NCBI GenBank assembly: GCA_963575745.1
Contig: CAUYUJ010005767.1
Location: 1-58,669, forward strand
Length of the DNA stretch: 58,669 nucleotides
Direction of reading: 5' to 3'
Origin: Prorocentrum cordatum
Lineage: Eukaryota > Sar > Dinophyceae > Prorocentrales > Prorocentraceae
Shown here: positions 40,901 through 50,900 of the stretch, one piece after another
Layout of the letters: each line of letters starts with the position of its first letter
How positions within the stretch are numbered: position 1 is the stretch's first letter
Program-made: the position numbers and the translations under genes
Notes under the pieces: model-generated
The model's input: only the letters and a program-made list of their open reading frames with translations
What the model was told of the DNA's origin: nothing
The model's database searches: none

Positions 40901-43741
40901 AAGCTCCAACTGGGCCACCGCGGGCACCTCGCTATCCTTCAAGGCGTGCGCGGGCATCTGTCGGTGCGCCGCCCACGCTTCGTCCGCCTCGCCCTCGTCC
41001 ACCTCCTGAACAAAACCGTCCAGCGCTCCGCCGCCGGCGCCCGCCCCCTCCTCGTCTGCCTCCCCGGCAGGCCGATTCCCCACTGCCTCCAGCTCAGCAG
41101 ACTGCTCGAAGTCCTTGGCCTCCGGACGGACTTTGGTTCGCGGCCGCCCCTTCGCCTCCGCCTCCACGTCGAGGTTCGTCGCGACCTGGACGGTCCAGCG
41201 TGCCATGAACTCGGCGGCGCTGGGGCGCTGTGCAAAATGGCCCGGGCCATCCTCTGAGCCCCGGTTCAAATCGATGTCCTCGATCGTGAACCACTCTCCA
41301 GCTCGCCGCTCGTACTCCTCGCACTGCCTGGACAACGCCAACTGATTGGCCCACCACTCCTCCCAGGCAGGCTTATGCTTCCCAGACGCGTCGACACCGG
41401 CCCTGTAGGGCGCCCAGGCCGCAGCCCCCTTCTCAGCAGGCTGCAACGGACGAAAGATCACAGACTTGAACAGCGCGCCCACCTCTGCCTCTTTCTCCTT
41501 CGAAGGCATCGTGAAGCCGAAGAACTTGGGCACCCTGAACGGCGCGCCGACGCGGAGCCTCTGCACTTGGAAGGCGGCAGTTGGGTGCGTGTCCGCGAAC
41601 GCGTACGTCTCGAAGTCCTGCGGGTCGAAGTGGAGCGGGTTGGCCTGCGCCGTGTACACGTACATGGCGTAATGGTACATGCCCATGGACTTCAGGGGCT
41701 CCCTGTCGCCGCGATGCAGCCAGTCCATCTTCATGTCGTGGTCCAGCCGCGCCTTGTATTCCACCGCCTGCTGCTGCTCCTGCTCGGGCGCCCCCTCCCC
41801 AGCAGCACCGGCGGCCGCGCCCTCCCCGACAACGCCGTCGACGACCTCGGCGTGCAGCGCTGCGCGCCCGTCGCCCAGCGCATCCATGATACCGCCCCCC
41901 CCCTCGCCGTCCTCTTCCCCCGCGGCCGGCTGGTCCACCTCGATGTGGTCTGCGCGCGGGTCGGTCCAGAAGTCGTCCATTTTCTGATGAACGGCGGAGC
42001 TTGCCTGGAACGCCAGCGCCACGATCCCCTTGCAATACAGAGTCCAGGTGTCATGAGAGCAATAGCACTCGTGGCCATACTGCATCTGAAACATCATCTC
42101 GGGCAGCTTCTTCAGGAGCGACCGGTGCGAGCTGGTCGTGAGCTTGATGACAGTTCGCCTGGCAGAGTCGAGCACTCCGCCCCAGCCGCTGCGACGAGCG
42201 GCAGCAGCGGCCCGGGCCCCATCGACGTCCTCCTCGCCCTCCGCCTCCGCCGCCTCATCCGCCTCCCGTTCGGCCTTCTGCTGGAGTCGAAGCCACTCCA
42301 ACCCGGTGCTCTGCGCGTGCAGCACTCCGAGGTCCCCCGCGATCGGCCCCGCCTTGGTCGTGTAGTCCGTCTGGTAGTGGGCCATATTGATGGCATCCAT
42401 GAAAACGGCCTCCAGCGAGTGCAGCACGTGCTCTTGCAGGCTGCCGGGCGGACCGCTGCCGCTCGCGCCAGCAGCTGCGGCGGCGGCTGGCGACGGGGGC
42501 GCGCTCGATGCAGGCCTGCCAGACGCCGCCGCGTTCGACGCGGCGCGGCCTGGCGCCCGCGACTTCGGCTCTCTCTGGACGGCTGCCTCCGACAACTCGC
42601 GCTCCGCGCGCCGGTCGCTGTAGTAGCCCAGGCCCTGCTCCCCCTTCTTGAACACGAACCCGGGCCGGCTGCCTTCGTAACACGCAGCCGCGCAGAACCT
42701 CGCGGTGTCCTCGCCATGTGGCTCTGCTAGCCCGACTGCCTGCTCGACGCCGCGCTGTTCCGGCGTCGGCGGAGGCGGCGGACGCAGGTCATACGCATCG
42801 GCCAGATCGCACTCGCACGGATCTTCATCGCCCCCACCCATGTCCCAGATCTCCGCGTCGGGATCGTCCATCGTGGTCGGCGCCCCGCCGAGCAAGCCTC
42901 CTCCCCTGGGCAGGCCGAGGCGGCGGGCCACGGGCAGGCGCCCCCCCCCCGCCGCAGCCGCGCGCGCCGCCCTCTGGCCCGCCCCGCCCCCGCCCTGCGT
43001 TGCGGCCGACACCCCCGAACCCGTGGAACCTCCGCTCTGCCCGGTGCCCTCGTCGCCACCGGCGCCGCCAGTCTCGACGCCAGCCAGCGCTTCCGACGCG
43101 TCGGCGACCAGCTCGGCGAACGCAACCAGCTCCGGAGGCGGCGGCACGACCGGGTCGCCGTCGCGCGAACCCCCGACGCTGGCGTCGCCAGGCAGGTCGA
43201 GCACCACGCGGTCCAGACACTGGACGTCCAGGTTGCTCCGCAGACACACCTGGCCCACAGGGTTCGTGCTCCCATGGTACGGGTGGTACCGCACCACGTC
43301 GACGCGACCAGCTCTGCCGTACCGGTTGCAGCGGTGCGGCCACGGGCCGTACGTGCACTGTTCGTCGAGGACCAGGCGTTCGCCCGGCGGGTTCCGCTGG
43401 TCCTCCTGCGGTGGGCCGTACTCGATCCGCGCCCCATCGGGCAAGACCAAGTCCTTTCCTTTGCGCAAGCGCCGCCAGACGAAGGAGGCGGCCGGAAGCT
43501 TCCTGGACGGGTGGCTGTAGACCGCAGTCTCGTACTCGTGGTAGAAGCCGAGCCGGCACACCTTGCAGTGCTGAGGCACGTCGTCATTCGTCTTGTGCTT
43601 CCAGCAAGTGGGACCGCACCTGTGAAGGTGGCTCCGGATGATACACTTGCGTGCGTCCCGCGCGAAGCAGCGCGCCCAGGTGCGCGCCTCCTCCCTCGAG
43701 CCCTCCGCAAAGTGCATCGCCGCGGTGCCGTCCGCGCGCAC
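37967..43741 (-). CDS. Helitron Rep C-terminal part, Pif1-type helicase and start of USP domain
   Basis: 1,924 codons; the start at 43741 is GTG and the frame is open further upstream to ~43940, so it is a continuation, not a start. Near residues 25-60, HLHRCGPTCWKHK and HCKVCRLGFYHEYE form the zinc-binding segment usual after the HUH motif. MAHYQTDYTTK gives the paired Rep tyrosines Tyr456 and Tyr460 (three residues between). Helicase: Walker A GEGGTGKT at 1117-1124, Walker B AVIVEEVSMVPP ~1190, VMFLGDFYQLGP ~1245, QTAQGMGMDAATMV ~1550 and YVMLSRVRVAHRVLVYN ~1590, all Pif1/SF1B motifs. After an Ala/Pro linker, GIANLGNTCFVSAVAQVLLR carries the USP Cys box (Cys1851). A TAA then splits the USP domain. 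Confidence 0.85.
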   Translation of the reverse strand: MRADGTAAMHFAEGSREEARTWARCFARDARKCIIRSHLHRCGPTCWKHKTNDDVPQHCKVCRLGFYHEYETAVYSHPSRKLPAASFVWRRLRKGKDLVLPDGARIEYGPPQEDQRNPPGERLVLDEQCTYGPWPHRCNRYGRAGRVDVVRYHPYHGSTNPVGQVCLRSNLDVQCLDRVVLDLPGDASVGGSRDGDPVVPPPPELVAFAELVADASEALAGVETGGAGGDEGTGQSGGSTGSGVSAATQGGGGAGQRAARAAAAGGGRLPVARRLGLPRGGGLLGGAPTTMDDPDAEIWDMGGGDEDPCECDLADAYDLRPPPPPTPEQRGVEQAVGLAEPHGEDTARFCAAACYEGSRPGFVFKKGEQGLGYYSDRRAERELSEAAVQREPKSRAPGRAASNAAASGRPASSAPPSPAAAAAAGASGSGPPGSLQEHVLHSLEAVFMDAINMAHYQTDYTTKAGPIAGDLGVLHAQSTGLEWLRLQQKAEREADEAAEAEGEEDVDGARAAAAARRSGWGGVLDSARRTVIKLTTSSHRSLLKKLPEMMFQMQYGHECYCSHDTWTLYCKGIVALAFQASSAVHQKMDDFWTDPRADHIEVDQPAAGEEDGEGGGGIMDALGDGRAALHAEVVDGVVGEGAAAGAAGEGAPEQEQQQAVEYKARLDHDMKMDWLHRGDREPLKSMGMYHYAMYVYTAQANPLHFDPQDFETYAFADTHPTAAFQVQRLRVGAPFRVPKFFGFTMPSKEKEAEVGALFKSVIFRPLQPAEKGAAAWAPYRAGVDASGKHKPAWEEWWANQLALSRQCEEYERRAGEWFTIEDIDLNRGSEDGPGHFAQRPSAAEFMARWTVQVATNLDVEAEAKGRPRTKVRPEAKDFEQSAELEAVGNRPAGEADEEGAGAGGGALDGFVQEVDEGEADEAWAAHRQMPAHALKDSEVPAVAQLELIRGSSQSLVYKNIFLDGYAKDHKPQPAVASTGMQTGFRGLELDDSQFEEGKAQQKEAFRYRKKGAEGLPGDGDGRSGLAGSAPAVLVPGRPPAPAVAGDEKRPPRARDIAERLFDEWANRAENPVTFNQEQKAVVALLVGQVEAIVACHQDLDSGKSPKPVEQMALLLHGEGGTGKTEVVKLLRRLLNEVFGAGSEIAVASSNSAARVIGGETIHSGFGLSGQQAMDIRTLSRQKVDDIVDRMNDLKAVIVEEVSMVPPQLLGAASFRMCKARKAQYNCDVNLYMARGHTFGKVPIVMFLGDFYQLGPVSGKGRRSSLLQPESPEAPVHVRNGQSMFLDGLTHAMFLYETHRFKDRLVTPHAPCPFMPGFLKTMRQGKKFTAEQKRMVQKWVVRPGKNDKRLQDPHVKDGFEMGIAWEAVHRQMQYRAVREARDRGQMLLYVQAVDLPPRPFGAEHHKAMLQVPNVNNTGHLIGMCPLYIGMRVRLNVKLSAKHQIVQDAVGEVVDVRFHPREFETPDADWREKKLHDAHRIGYYRCKCLPRGVLVRFDGLEKDFGFGKGVVQIAPHRASWEWNHHYEDEGERKLRKVKVTRYQIPLLPEKVRTVQTAQGMGMDAATMVLQKPMNMGADDWWLHLYVMLSRVRVAHRVLVYNLPPWDILERGPPQYVRDGVQRFEKKMLESFEIAKQKAQEYGWDVGDGPAARRAPESSSAPAPPVVPRASPLGPSRAAGTSAGVGEADDDDDEAAGSVPSDGEAAPAASVHTPLPSHALRPGQALTVPPAYIAPDAGLAGRGRGRGRGGDATGTRDAAAASSTGSAVSRGALFRAGGGRGAGRGTVVPRDLWGDMFRTAATVGDGAEPPELRPLDRDLCMAAYGVSQEEVTRELQWHCGRGSGVGIANLGNTCFVSAVAQVLLRLAPFRRLLYVHDQRCPLGAASCAACALGAQATALSVQGGGVDTDAPLAAAARAGLFGEREFT

Positions 43742-43924
43742 GCGGTACGCAGGCTTGCGGCGGTACTGCGGCTGCAGCGTCGCGTGCGCACCCGTGAGAG
43801 GCTCGCCAAATACCGCTGGGTACTGTGCCCGCTGCTCATGGGGATCGGGCTCTGGATCTGCCAGCGGCGCAAACGGGCGCTGCCGGAGCGGACCCTCTAT
43901 TGCGGGCTGTTGCTGCTGCAGCGT

Positions 43925-44352
43925 CGCCGCTCCTCCACGAGATCGACGTTCATCATGGCCGCAACCTGATTCCGCAGCTCTTCTGTGGACAATTTGTTGT
44001 CAGCACGGACGGAGCGACGGCCCTCTTCGTACGCCGTCTTGCAAAACTTCCCGAGCTGACGACGCGAGGCGCCAGCGATGGTATTGTGCTTCAATTGGAG
44101 GTCGCTCTCCTCTCGCTTCCCGTCCGCGAACGCGAGTCGTCGATCCCGCGGGCCGAGCGGAAGCGGCGGCAGCCGGTCCGGCCCGTCCAAGCCCAGCTGC
44201 CGGCCCACCTCCTCCGCCGCGTCGAACTGCACGCTGCCGACCGTGGCGAGCACGGCCTCCCTCCACTTCCTCAACCGCTCCTCGAGGCCTTCGACGTCTC
44301 CCGCGCGCAGCCTCGCGAGGAACGCGCCAGTCATCGGGTGCAGGCGCCACAA
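43925..44352 (-). CDS. Rep segment continued in a second frame
   Basis: Between two compensating frame changes the sensible protein is in another minus frame: LWRLHPMTGAFLARLRAGD, WREAVLATVGSVQFDAAEEV, LAFADGKREESDLQLKHN, IAGASRRQLGKFCKTAYEEG, ending NVDLVEERR. It bridges the HUH motif upstream and the zinc segment downstream, where Helitron Rep normally has an alpha-helical region. The frames rejoin at ~43925-43940, where GGAATLQQQQPAIEGP continues in the original frame. Confidence 0.65.
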
Positions 44353-45928
44353 GGTGGATGTGCGGATGGATGCCGCCGCGCCCCTGCGACTCCACGGGTC
44401 CGAAGAACGCGCGGACGAGCCCGAACGCTCCACACGCCCCCGTGGCGGCCACGCCGTCGGAGACGCCCGTGGCCCCGCGCTGCGGCGTGACGCCGACGAC
44501 ATGCTCCAGGAACAGTTCCAGCATGAGGTTCGTGACCATGGCCTGCGACACCGGGTCAGCGGCCACCCGCCGCAGCATGTCCCGCGTCGAAGGCATCACG
44601 GGAGCAGTCTCCTCCAGCAGCCGCCATTGCTGCACGGAGGCGCCCTCGTACATCAGGGACACCATCAGGTTCCGAGTGTCCGCGATGTTCGGCGTCGTGA
44701 ACACCAGGGGCGGACCGAAGAGCCGGGTGTAGCTGGCACTGATGTGCCGTAGCGTGGTCCGGTGCGCGTCGGAGCCGACAACATCACGGTTGCTGAGCAG
44801 CATGCTGCGCAGCGCGCTCTTGACGTTCCGGGGCACGCCCTCGTGGCCCAGGGCCTCCTTGATGCCCGCCCCCCTGCCGAGCACGGCCACGACCTGCGCC
44901 AGCTCCTCTGGCGTCAGTGCGGCGAGGTCCGCGATGTACTCCCCCAGGCGCTGCTTGCGCACGAATAACCTGGCCGACTGAATGATAGCCTTCCTGCGCC
45001 AGAGGCAATACTGGGCCGTGAGCAGGTCAGCGTGGCGACGCCAGCGCGGCACGGGCGAGTCAGACGCGGCGGGCGCCCACGCGGCGTCGGGCGCGGGCGC
45101 CCGCGCAGCGTCGGGTGCCGAGACGTCGTCGGCGACCTCGTACTCGAGCTCCTCGCGAGCCATGAGGCACCTGCACCACTCGTCGTACGTCAACTTCGCC
45201 TCCCTCTCGAGTCCGAAGACGCCGTCGCCGCACGGAAACGCGACGGGGTCGAAAGCACTCCAGAAACCGGGGGAGAACATGCTGACAGGCTCGGTTCCAG
45301 TGGGCACGACGACCCGGACCGCACGCCTCGCCCCCCCGCCCTCAGCGCCCCCGTCCGGCGCGCCGCCGCCGCCGCCGCCACCGGCCGCGCTCTTCCCGGC
45401 AACTCCCGGAGGAGGCCGCGTGGCCTGAATCTTCTGCTCCGTCTGCTCCAGCTTCTTCGTGAGTGCCTCCTTCTTGCAGTTGGTGAGCAACTTCGCAGCC
45501 TTGTGGGCCTCTTTCGCAGCCTCCGCCAAGCGCCGGTCGGAATCTCGGTCCTGGAAATTCTCCATGCCGTCGCACTGCCGCGTTAGTGCCTCCGCACGCT
45601 GCTTCTCGCGCACAATCACCTCCGCCCTCTGGAGGCTGAGGTGCACGTTCTGCCACTGCTTGTCCAGATCGGCCAGCATGTCGGAGTCCGCGACTGCGGC
45701 GCAGTACTCGCCCTCTTCGACACCCTCGCCGCCCCCTCCCTCACCAGCCTTGCCCTCGTCGCCCTCTGAGTCCTCCCCGCCAGCGCCCGCAGCGTCCTCA
45801 CCGGTGGGGTCCCCGCCCCAGCCCCCTGCCTCGCCCCCGCCGTCAGCCGCCGCGTTCGCTTCGCCCTCCGCGCTCGCAGCGCCTGCACTCGTCCGCTTCG
45901 GCGGGGCCGAGCCCGCGCCGGGCTGCAC
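44000..45928 (-). CDS. Helitron-like Rep N-terminal domain with HUH motif
   Basis: 642 codons; opens after an in-frame TAG at 45947, with no ATG at the start, so it is an internal segment. A disordered Ala/Gly/Glu N-terminus and a coiled coil (~75-160) precede the conserved part. From about residue 305: LTAQYCLWRRKAIIQSARLF, LRHISASYTRLFGPPLVFTT, DTRNLMVSLMYEG, ADPVSQAMVTNLMLELFLEH, FGLVRAFFGPVESQGRGG and HPHIH (His521, His523, His525). This is the order seen in the Helitron_like_N family, ending at the HUH metal-binding motif of rolling-circle replication initiators. After ~residue 527 the frame is wrong: CTTGTGG appears to carry one extra base, and the real product continues at 44352 downward. 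The last ~115 codons are out-of-frame noise. Confidence 0.8.
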   Translation of the reverse strand: MQPGAGSAPPKRTSAGAASAEGEANAAADGGGEAGGWGGDPTGEDAAGAGGEDSEGDEGKAGEGGGGEGVEEGEYCAAVADSDMLADLDKQWQNVHLSLQRAEVIVREKQRAEALTRQCDGMENFQDRDSDRRLAEAAKEAHKAAKLLTNCKKEALTKKLEQTEQKIQATRPPPGVAGKSAAGGGGGGGAPDGGAEGGGARRAVRVVVPTGTEPVSMFSPGFWSAFDPVAFPCGDGVFGLEREAKLTYDEWCRCLMAREELEYEVADDVSAPDAARAPAPDAAWAPAASDSPVPRWRRHADLLTAQYCLWRRKAIIQSARLFVRKQRLGEYIADLAALTPEELAQVVAVLGRGAGIKEALGHEGVPRNVKSALRSMLLSNRDVVGSDAHRTTLRHISASYTRLFGPPLVFTTPNIADTRNLMVSLMYEGASVQQWRLLEETAPVMPSTRDMLRRVAADPVSQAMVTNLMLELFLEHVVGVTPQRGATGVSDGVAATGACGAFGLVRAFFGPVESQGRGGIHPHIHLVAPAPDDWRVPREAARGRRRRPRGAVEEVEGGRARHGRQRAVRRGGGGGPAAGLGRAGPAAAASARPAGSTTRVRGREARGERPPIEAQYHRWRLASSAREVLQDGVRRGPSLRPC

Positions 45929-45946
45929 GGCATCGGCCGGGCCCTC

Positions 45947-47956
45947 CTAGCGAGCGTCGCCGCCCTTACCCCCCACGGCCACGCACGCCGCGAGACAGCG
46001 AGGCAGGCCCAGGAGCGAGGAGCCGTCGCCATCGCCGTCGCCCCCGGGGTCCGCAAAGTTTCGCGCGGCCTCTTCGTCCCACCGCACCGCGGCGCACTGC
46101 TCGTTCGTGTCGCGGAGGTACTCGTACGCGCGCCTGAAATCGGCGAGGGGCACGCCGAGCTCCTCCAATAGCGCCTTCTGCAGGGTGGCGGGGTCGGACC
46201 CCGCGAAGACATTCTGCACGAACTCGACGAGGTCGCTCTCCCGCGGCGGCAGCGACAGCACCTGCCGACCGCCGTCCGCCTGCGGGAACGCCACGAAGTT
46301 CCCCACGTACGCCTTGATCTTCTGGTCGATTGGAGCCCACTCGCCAGAATCGGCCTTGCAGTTGAACCGCCGCACGATGCCCCGCGCGATGGGCAGCAGA
46401 AGCTTCGCGCCCAGCGTGAGATTCCGCAGCGGCAGTGGCAGCCGCCCGATCCAGAGGTCGTTGGCCAGCGCGCAGGTCGGCATCGTGGGCAACCTCTTGG
46501 TGAGCGCGCCGTGACACCCTGCACAGATGGGCACCTTCTGCTTCGCGTCGGCCACGAGCACTCCGTCTGACTGGCGCCTGTCAATCGTGAAGCACTTCTT
46601 GTGCAAGAGCCACAGCTTCCCGTCTGGGCCAGGGTCGCGCACTGCGGACGCCTCCAGCTCCTCGAGGGGGATGCCGCCCGGGCGCTCGACGCCGTCGGGG
46701 CCCTCGCGCACGAAGCGCCACCGGGCGTGGTACCGCGCCGGGTCCAGCAGCGCGTGGGCGCGCTGCCGCTGCGTCAGGCGCATGGCCTGAGCCTGCGCGC
46801 CTGCGGCCTCGGATGCCTCTCCCCTCGCCGCCTCGAGCTCGGCGCGCGCGGGCCGCTTCGGCACCTCGTCGCAGAGCAGCGAACGCTCCCCGGCGCCGTC
46901 CGGCTGCTGCCAAAAGTGCACGCGCTGCAGCTCGTCCGCCCAGTGGAGACGAGCGCAGACGCAGCAGGCGACCCTCGAGCGCACGGCGCGGCGACTCTGC
47001 CCAGGCTCGGGCCCCTCGGCGTCCGACGCCGCCGGAGCAGCGCCCAGCGCGTCCAAGTCCACGGGCGGCATGTCCACGCCCGCGGGCGGCACGGCCCCGT
47101 CCGCGCCTGGCGGCTTCCACCAGGCGCGCGGCGCGTCCGGCGCGGCAGCGGCGGCGGCGGCGTCCCCCGAGACGTCGGCGGGCGCTGCGCAGGCCGGCCA
47201 GTCGTGAGACCCCGTGACGAGGTGCTCAGAGAAGGCCTCCACGCACTGCCGCCACTCCTGGGGCCTCACGGGCCGCACGTCTCCGTCCTTCTCCGGCCAC
47301 TGCTCGGCCAGGTAGAACAGGCGCTTCCTGTACTCCGGCCACCCGTGGTGTTTTTTTTGCACGTGCGTCATGAAGCCGGCATGCGTGGCAAAGTTCTGGT
47401 CGCAAAGGCGGCACGGGAACGGCGGGAGAGCCTCCGGGGCCTCGTTGAACGCCCGCAGAGGGTGGCGCTCGTCACGCGGCAGAGGCACATACTTCGGCTG
47501 GAGCCTGGGCACGCGCGCCTTGCGAGCGGCAGCGATGGCCGGGGTAGGCACGGGCGGGGCGCCGCCGGCCTGCGTCTCGCGCAACCGCGCCTCCTTCACG
47601 GCCAAGCCGTACCGTTCCAGACACTCGCGCGTCAGGGAGCTGTGGCGCTTGTCCGGGTCCCACAGCCCAAAGGGTCGCTGCTCGGGACTGCCGTGGCCCC
47701 CACAGAACACTCCCTGACCCTTGCACGGGTTCCTGCTGCACTGCCAGAGAACGCATCCGCCCTTGTACGGGCGCCAGACGCGCGCGACGCACCTGCCCGC
47801 GGCGAGCGGCGCAAGGTCCAGGAGCCAGGCCGGCAAGGTGCCCTCCTCGCTCACGTGAGGGTCATCCAGAGCCACGTTCACCTCCACGTCCCCTGCCCTC
47901 ACTGTCTTCCCTGCGAGGCGCTCCTCCTCTTCCTTCCGCAGCCGCTCCTGCTGCAA
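45947..47956 (-). CDS. C2H2 finger and DUF6570-like segment of the Helitron polyprotein
   Basis: 669 codons; the first codon is TTG and the frame continues from the segment upstream through a lone TGA (47972), so it is internal. The start is a charged coiled coil (QQERLRKEEEERLAGK). Residues ~56-90: CVARVWRPYKGGC, WQCSRNPC, FCGGH, then PFGLWDPDKR, a Cys-His cluster like the one at the far C-terminus. At ~180: CRLCDQNF followed by HAGFMTHVQKKHH, a C2H2 zinc finger. After a Pro/Ala linker, a CCVCARLHWADELQRVHFW pair and, at ~475-560, VPICAGCHGALTKRLPTMPT, LANDLWIGRLPLPLRNLTLG, IKAYVGNFVAFPQ: the DUF6570 pattern typical of Helitron proteins just N-terminal to Rep. Ends at TAG 45947. Confidence 0.75.
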   Translation of the reverse strand: MQQERLRKEEEERLAGKTVRAGDVEVNVALDDPHVSEEGTLPAWLLDLAPLAAGRCVARVWRPYKGGCVLWQCSRNPCKGQGVFCGGHGSPEQRPFGLWDPDKRHSSLTRECLERYGLAVKEARLRETQAGGAPPVPTPAIAAARKARVPRLQPKYVPLPRDERHPLRAFNEAPEALPPFPCRLCDQNFATHAGFMTHVQKKHHGWPEYRKRLFYLAEQWPEKDGDVRPVRPQEWRQCVEAFSEHLVTGSHDWPACAAPADVSGDAAAAAAAPDAPRAWWKPPGADGAVPPAGVDMPPVDLDALGAAPAASDAEGPEPGQSRRAVRSRVACCVCARLHWADELQRVHFWQQPDGAGERSLLCDEVPKRPARAELEAARGEASEAAGAQAQAMRLTQRQRAHALLDPARYHARWRFVREGPDGVERPGGIPLEELEASAVRDPGPDGKLWLLHKKCFTIDRRQSDGVLVADAKQKVPICAGCHGALTKRLPTMPTCALANDLWIGRLPLPLRNLTLGAKLLLPIARGIVRRFNCKADSGEWAPIDQKIKAYVGNFVAFPQADGGRQVLSLPPRESDLVEFVQNVFAGSDPATLQKALLEELGVPLADFRRAYEYLRDTNEQCAAVRWDEEAARNFADPGGDGDGDGSSLLGLPRCLAACVAVGGKGGDAR

Positions 47957-47971
47957 CCGCTCCTGGTCCCT

Positions 47972-50900
47972 TCACGCCGTCCCGCGAGTCCGCGGCCCTG
48001 GCCCCTCGGGAGCTGGCCTCTTGGGTCCGCCGCCGAGCAGCCGACCCGCACCCCCGCCCGCGCCCCCCTCGCCGTCGCCGCCCGCGCCACCGTCGCCCGG
48101 CCCCTGCGCACCAGAGCTCGACCCCGACGCTGGTCCACCGCCCGCACCGCTGCCCGAAGACGACCCGCCGCCGCCGCCGCCGCCCCCGGAAGAGTCGTCG
48201 CCGCCGGCCCCTCCTCCCACCACCTCATCCCCGCACCCCGCCAGCCGCAGCCATTCGCGGCATGTCCGGCCCAACCAGATGCGCACGAATTCCTGCGAAT
48301 ACTTCTTCGCCACCCTTGCAACACCCCGCGCGAGTTCCGCTTCCTTGAAATCGGGCTGCCCGCGCCGATCGGCGAACGCGTCCGGCCAGACACCGCCGTG
48401 ACGGGCACGGAACTGGTTGAGGGCAATCAGAACGCCCTTGTCCGTCTCTGCAGCCGCGGCGTCCTTCTCCACCGCGGCGAGCAACGCGGGATCCCTCTCG
48501 AGCGCGGCGAGCAGGCGCTGCTGGTCCAGGTCCCAGTGCCCAGCGGTGAGGTTCCACGTGAAGCCCACGCCCGCCCGCTCCTGGCGCACGAAATTCGCCA
48601 CCTGCCGCGCCGCCTGAGGCTTCAGCTTGAGGAGCTGCTGCCACACGGGCCACTCGGGGATCGCCTGCGGCTTCAGGTCCGCCAAATACACGGGCGGGAC
48701 AGCACAGGAGATCTGCCGCGCGCACTCGGCGGCCTCCACCCTGCACATGATGTCGCGGTCGCCCTCGAGCTGCTGCAAGCGCGCGGCCAGGGCGCCACCC
48801 ATGCGAGCGACGCCGCCGCGCGCGCGGCACCAGGCCCGCAACAGCCAGAGCTCCGCGGACACGTCGCCCGGCTCGCCCGGATAGTAGCCGCGCCGCCCCT
48901 GGGGGAAAGCGTCGGCGGCGAAGCCCGACTCCACGGCCTCAGAGAAGAACGCGCCGCCATGGCCAGCCCACGATTTCGGGATACCGAAGACGCGCGGCCA
49001 CGGCGACAGCCTGCTCCCGTCGGGCCCCGCGCGCTGGTACCAGGGCCCCAGGGCGCGTCGCTGGTCGAGCTGCACGCTCGCTTCGCAAGTGTCCTGGCGG
49101 AAGCAATCGTCCTCCAGCAGGAGGCGACGGAACACAGCGAATCCGTTCTCCCCCCTCGCCGCGCACTGGGCCGCCCGCGCGCGCTTCCTGGCGCGGGCGC
49201 GCTCCGCCTCCACCGCCTCGCGCTTCACCGCCTGGCTAGGCAGCTTCTTCGGCGCGAAATGCAACCGCTTACACCAACCATCAACCTCTCCGTCGGTCAG
49301 CTCCCGCGCGCCCTCGAAATCCTGCTGGCACTTGTAGCACAGGAAATCGGAGGCCAGGCGCAGGAGCACGCTGCCGTGCACCGGGGCGCCAGCAGCGCCG
49401 TCCCGCCGCGCCTGCTCTGCGTACCGCGCCTGCCGCGTCGCCTCGCGCACCTCGCCCGGCCTCCAGACCTCTCCCTCGGCGGCGTCCAGCGACGGCAGCA
49501 GCGGCGCGCGGACCGGCCCGGGCTTGCCGTCGTCGCGGAGCGGCGCGCGCCAGCGCAGCGGCTCGGGGCGGCAGCAGACCCAGACCTCGCGCTCCACGCC
49601 CTCCTGCTCGAGCCGTTGGAGCAGGCGCTGCCACTGCTCCCAAGGCTCCCGCACGTCCGACTCGGGCACGGGCGCGCGGCGCAGCAGCTCGGGGTCGGCC
49701 TGGCGCAGGCGCCGGATCGCCTGCGACCGCGCCACGTTGTCCTGCGCCGTGGCCGCGTCGAGCCCCAGGGCGACGTCCCGCAGCCGCTCCAGCTCCGCCA
49801 CCTGCCGCTGCAGCTCCGCGTCCAGGGCCTCCCCCGCGAAGAACCTGGGCGCGACGGGCACCGACGACAGCATGCAGGTCGCCAGCACGTACCGCACGAA
49901 ATCCTCGTGCTCCTCGCCGATGCCCGTGGGCAGCTCCTCCTCGTCCGCCATGCCCTGCGGCTCTTCCTCCGCGTCCACCATCACTGCGTCTCCCTCCTCC
50001 TGCTCCCTCCGCTCCTCGTCGCCCCTCTCCTGCTCCTGCTCTTCCTGCTCCTGCTCCTCCTCTTCCTGCTCCTCTTTCTCCTGCTCCTGTTCTTCCTCCT
50101 CCTCCTCCTCCTCCCCGAGCGCCTCCCGGCGCGGCTCTTCGGCCGCCGGGGCAGCCATGGCTTCGCGGACCCGCCTGTCTTTGGCCAGGGCAGCGAAGAC
50201 GTCGAGCCCGAGCGGGGCGCCCTGCAGCGCGTCCACACACGACAACAGGGCGCCCACGAGCGCGGACTTCACCCGCCGAGCGAGCGCCCTGTCTGCCCTC
50301 TGGAACCTAGCGAACATATCCGGCGTGACCTCCGCGCGCCGCTCCTCCGCGAGGCAGTCGGCCGGGTCCTCCTCCCCCTCCTGCTCCTCCTCCTCCCCCT
50401 CGCAGGCCTCCTCCTCCTCCGCCGCGCGCTGCAGCAGCTCCTGCCGCCGCGCCTCGAGCTCCCGCGCCTCCGCCCCCCTACGCTCGGCATCGCGGCGCGC
50501 GGCGGCCGCCTGCGCGTACTTCTGCCGCAGCGCGTCGAAGGTGTCGGTCGCGTTAAACGACGCCTCGCGGCCCCCACGCTCGCGATTCGCGATGAACTTG
50601 GCCAGCTTGCGCTCCTCGTCATCCTCGGCCCTCTCCACGGGCACCCTCTGGTTCTTCTCGCACCACGCCTCGAGCGCCTGGGCCTGGATGAGATCCGCGT
50701 CCAGCGCCGCCTCCAGCTGCGCGCGCCAGCCCTCGCCCAGGCCCTCGACGCCGCGCGCTCGGACGTTCCCCACCCAACGCGCGAGCAGATGCTCCCGCGG
50801 ATCGTCGTCGTGACCGAAGCGCTGCGGCCCTCGCCCGTGCCTCTCCACGAACGCCTTCACCTCGAGCACGCGCTCCTGCGCCGTCCGCCGCTGCCACGCA

